DNA from: Gammaproteobacteria bacterium | GTDB taxonomy: Bacteria; Pseudomonadota; Gammaproteobacteria; Competibacterales; Competibacteraceae | DNA: 64,000 bases | Assembly (NCBI GenBank): GCA_024234995.1 | Contig: JACKNF010000016.1 | Span: 1 to 64,000, forward strand | Reading direction: 5' to 3' | Shown here: positions 61,534 to 64,000 of the stretch, piece by piece | Position numbering within the stretch: the stretch's first letter is position 1 | Layout: each line of letters begins with the position of its first letter | Translations under genes and position numbers: made by a program | The notes under the pieces: model-generated | What the model was told of the DNA's origin: nothing | What the model saw: the letters and a program-made list of their open reading frames with translations, nothing else | The model's database searches: none

Positions 61534-64000
61534 AAGGCCCGAACCTGTCCGCCTGGGCAATTAGCCATCCTGCTCTAATTCGTTATCTGATTGGACTGCT
61601 GCTGCTCAGTGGGGCGTATGCCTATTTCACCCTTGGCCAGATGGAAGATCCTGAATTTACTGTCAAGGTATTGGCCATTAAGGTTTACTGGCCGGGCGCG
61701 ACTGCACGTGAAATGGAGCAGCAGGTTACTGATAAAATTGAGAAAAAACTTCAAGAAACACCCTGGCTTGACTTTATCCGCAGCTACTCCAAGCCGGGAG
61801 AGGCGCTGATCTACATTTTCCTTAAAGAATCCACTCCTCCCAAGGAAGTAGCTGGAACTTGGTATCAGGTCCGCAAAAAAGCGGGCGACATGCATCATGA
61901 ATTGCCAGAAGGGGTGCAGGGACCATTTTTCGATGACGAGTACGATGATGTCTTCGGCTCAATTTATGCCTTTACCGCCGATGGATTCAGCTACGCTGAA
62001 CTGAAGCATTACGTTGACTATGCGCGTCAGGAGTTGCTCCAACTGAATAATATTAAAAAGGTTGAAATGCTTGGTGCTCAGGATGAAAAAATCTATATCG
62101 AAATGTCGGATCGGCAACTGGCCGCGCTAGGCATCAACCCTTTGCCGGTACTCTCATTGTTAGCGGCGCAGAATGCCATGGAAGCGACCGGTGTGGTGGT
62201 GACGCCTGAAATGCGGATGCCGCTGCGCGTCGAGGGAAGTTTTGATTCCCTGTACCGCATTCGTGCTATTGGCATCCGTGCTGCGAATGACCGGACCTTC
62301 AGCCTAGGTGATGTTGCCCAAGTCTGGCGCGGCTACGAAGATCCACCGACCTTCAAGATGCGCTATAGAGGCCAGGATGCGATTGGACTGGCGGTGTCCA
62401 TGGTGAAGGGCGGCAATGTCCTAGAGTTGGGCGCGGATTTACGCCGGACTATTCAGCAGCTCCAGGCCGGATTGCCGGTAGGTATCGATATTCACCAGGT
62501 GACTGATCAGCCTCGTGTGGTCAAGGAAGCGGTCAACGAATTTATGAAGACCTTCATCGAGGCATTGGTAATCGTGCTCGCGGTGACGTTCTTCAGCCTG
62601 GGCTGGCGCGCTGGGGTGGTGGTGACATTGTGCATACCGCTGGTGCTGGCCATGACCTTTCTCGGCATGAAGTTGTATGGCATCGATCTGGATCGCATCT
62701 CGCTGGGGGCGCTGATCATTGCGCTGGGCCTGCTGGTGGACGACGCGATCATCGTCATGGAGATGATCGACCGGAAACTGGAGTTAGGTTGGGAGCCACG
62801 ACAGGCCGCTACCTTCGCTTTTTCCAGCACCGCGATGCCGATGCTAACGGGCACATTGGTGACAGTGGCCGGTTTCCTGCCCATCGGCCTGGCAAAATCA
62901 GCCGCTGGCGAGTACACCTTCGGCATTTTTGCCGTGGTCGGTATTGCTCTGATTTCATCGTGGATCGTCGCGGTTTTGTTCACACCTTATTTGAGCTATA
63001 CGCTTCTGCCGGAAAAGCACAACCCTCTTGAGGATGCGGATGCACCACCCGCTCTCACCATCCGCCCGAGCTGGTTTGCGAGAGGGCGCCTACGCTATCA
63101 ATCGTCGATTATCCGTTGGGAAGAAGTCATCAATGACGGTTTATTGCGTTTAGTGGAGTGGTGTCTGCGCCACTATGCATGGGTGCTTGTTCTGACGGTG
63201 GCGGCGCTCATCCTAGCGGCGGCGGGTTTCCGCTTTGTGCCGCAGCAATTTTTCCCATCCTCATCCCGGCCTGAATTGCTGGTGGATCTGTGGTTGCCGG
63301 AAGGCTCCTCGTTTGCGGCGGTCGAAACCGAGGTCAAGCGCCTGGAAGCACGACTCATGCAGGAAGAGGGGGTGGTCAACGTGGTCAGCTACGTGGGTAG
63401 TGGCGCTCCGCACTTTTATCTGGCGATGGAGCCGCAACTGGCCAATCTCAACTATGCGCAATTGGTGGTAATGAACCGCGATGAAGTCGTCCGTGAGGTG
63501 ATGCTCAAGCAATTGACGCGTTGGTTTGATGAGGATTTCCCGCAGGTGCGCGGCCGGGCATCCCGGCTGGAGAATGGACCGCCGGTCGGCTATCCGGTGC
63601 AATTCCGGGTCGTTGGCCCGGATGCGCAGCGCTTGAAACCCATCGCTGCTGAATTGACCGGGATCATGCGCGCCGATCCCCATACCCGGGATGTTCATAT
63701 GAATTGGCGGGGCATGATCCTGAATGTCCAGTTGCGTGTGGATCAGGATAAGGCGCGGGCGTTGGGGATCAACCCGCAAGATCTCTCACGCAACCTGAAT
63801 TCTATCTTGAATGGCATGCCGATTACTCAGTACCGGGAAGACGATCAGACCATCGATGTCCTGGTGCGCGCTCGCCCGGGCGAGTCCGGTGATTTGGGTG
63901 GCTTGAAGGACCTCAATCTTCATACCGGCCATCAGCGTTTCGTCCCACTGGGACAGATCGCCTATTTTGATAAAACCTTTGAGGAAGGCGTGGTTTGGCG
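61530..64000 (+). CDS. RND transporter permease, cut by the window end
   Basis: Inner-membrane proton-driven pump. The start is GTG 61530 in a GTGA overlap with the adaptor gene. The frame runs 823 codons to the edge. TM1 reads ALIRYLIGLLLLSGAYAYF; the porter region follows; and GLLVDDAIIVMEM in TM4 has the Asp-Asp pair of the proton relay. FMKTFIEALVIVLAVTFFSL and the second repeat from about residue 550 (WVLVLTVAALILAAAGFRFV) are clear. It resembles the HAE1/ YerP-like group rather than metal pumps. Substrate unknown. Confidence 0.93.
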   Translation, partial: MKGPNLSAWAISHPALIRYLIGLLLLSGAYAYFTLGQMEDPEFTVKVLAIKVYWPGATAREMEQQVTDKIEKKLQETPWLDFIRSYSKPGEALIYIFLKESTPPKEVAGTWYQVRKKAGDMHHELPEGVQGPFFDDEYDDVFGSIYAFTADGFSYAELKHYVDYARQELLQLNNIKKVEMLGAQDEKIYIEMSDRQLAALGINPLPVLSLLAAQNAMEATGVVVTPEMRMPLRVEGSFDSLYRIRAIGIRAANDRTFSLGDVAQVWRGYEDPPTFKMRYRGQDAIGLAVSMVKGGNVLELGADLRRTIQQLQAGLPVGIDIHQVTDQPRVVKEAVNEFMKTFIEALVIVLAVTFFSLGWRAGVVVTLCIPLVLAMTFLGMKLYGIDLDRISLGALIIALGLLVDDAIIVMEMIDRKLELGWEPRQAATFAFSSTAMPMLTGTLVTVAGFLPIGLAKSAAGEYTFGIFAVVGIALISSWIVAVLFTPYLSYTLLPEKHNPLEDADAPPALTIRPSWFARGRLRYQSSIIRWEEVINDGLLRLVEWCLRHYAWVLVLTVAALILAAAGFRFVPQQFFPSSSRPELLVDLWLPEGSSFAAVETEVKRLEARLMQEEGVVNVVSYVGSGAPHFYLAMEPQLANLNYAQLVVMNRDEVVREVMLKQLTRWFDEDFPQVRGRASRLENGPPVGYPVQFRVVGPDAQRLKPIAAELTGIMRADPHTRDVHMNWRGMILNVQLRVDQDKARALGINPQDLSRNLNSILNGMPITQYREDDQTIDVLVRARPGESGDLGGLKDLNLHTGHQRFVPLGQIAYFDKTFEEGVVW

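Overview
The window is a GC-rich bacterial chromosome segment, almost certainly from a gammaproteobacterium. GyrB is about 805 residues and carries the TOPRIM-region insert seen in that class. RpoS, SurE, OpgG/OpgH, AceE/AceF of the homodimeric-E1 type, RlmKL, MepK-like and DarP-like proteins all fit. A class I PHA synthase, an N-ATPase operon, a DctPQM TRAP transporter and several c-di-GMP proteins suggest a polymer-storing environmental lineage such as the Competibacteraceae. That family-level guess is inference; no rRNA is present to fix it.

Layout. 0-4.4 kb: gyrB overlapping a LytS/AlgZ-type histidine kinase and followed by its LytTR response regulator. 4.5-8.5 kb: tRNA-Thr(CGT), then an accessory strip with a decayed Mor-type phage activator, a WGR-domain pseudogene with internal stops, a ParA-like tail, an intact small partition-type protein, a secreted protein, a VanX-type dipeptidase and an unknown protein. 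8.5-14.9 kb: a membrane PAS-GGDEF diguanylate cyclase, trmO, a metallo-beta-lactamase-fold hydrolase, a Mth938-type protein, rpoS and surE. 15.0-21.8 kb: a complete nine-gene N-ATPase operon on the minus strand in the order atpDCQRBEFAG. 22.0-26.2 kb: osmoregulated periplasmic glucan genes opgG, an unknown ORF, and opgH. 26.5-31.3 kb: CHAD protein, MmgE/PrpD protein, a candidate small RNA, a Bax-inhibitor-1 protein and a DUF58 protein.

31.3-32.2 kb holds no intact gene but contains a decayed Uma2-type nuclease gene. 32.3-34.1 kb: PAS-GGDEF-EAL protein. 34.2-43.0 kb: a long minus-strand run of aceE, aceF, a short DarP-like gene, a YbhN-like membrane protein, leuA, family 4 uracil-DNA glycosylase and rimI. 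43.2-46.8 kb: a transglutaminase-like protein, an AT-rich structured leader and a nitrate-sensor-type chemoreceptor. 46.9-52.3 kb: phaC, rlmKL, ybaK and a Tat-exported MepK-like protein. 52.4-56.2 kb: dctPQM with a strong hairpin after dctP, and an ABC-2 permease without its ATPase. 56.4-64 kb: pta, a SAM methyltransferase, and a GAF protein-RND adaptor-RND pump operon that runs off the window.

How it fits together: carbon enters through the TRAP system, passes through pyruvate dehydrogenase and Pta at the acetyl-CoA node, and can be stored as PHA. The N-ATPase would act as an extra ion pump. The signal proteins (AlgZR-like pair, two GGDEF proteins, chemoreceptor) and RpoS suggest frequent switching between growth states. 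The most interesting structures are the candidate sRNA with an anti-Shine-Dalgarno stretch at 28.95-29.03 kb, repeat elements that have become coding sequence in at least three genes (atpB, uracil-DNA glycosylase, opgH), the decayed element next to tRNA-Thr, and the chimeric chemoreceptor with a boxA-like leader. I did not find a clear multi-gene system of unknown type.
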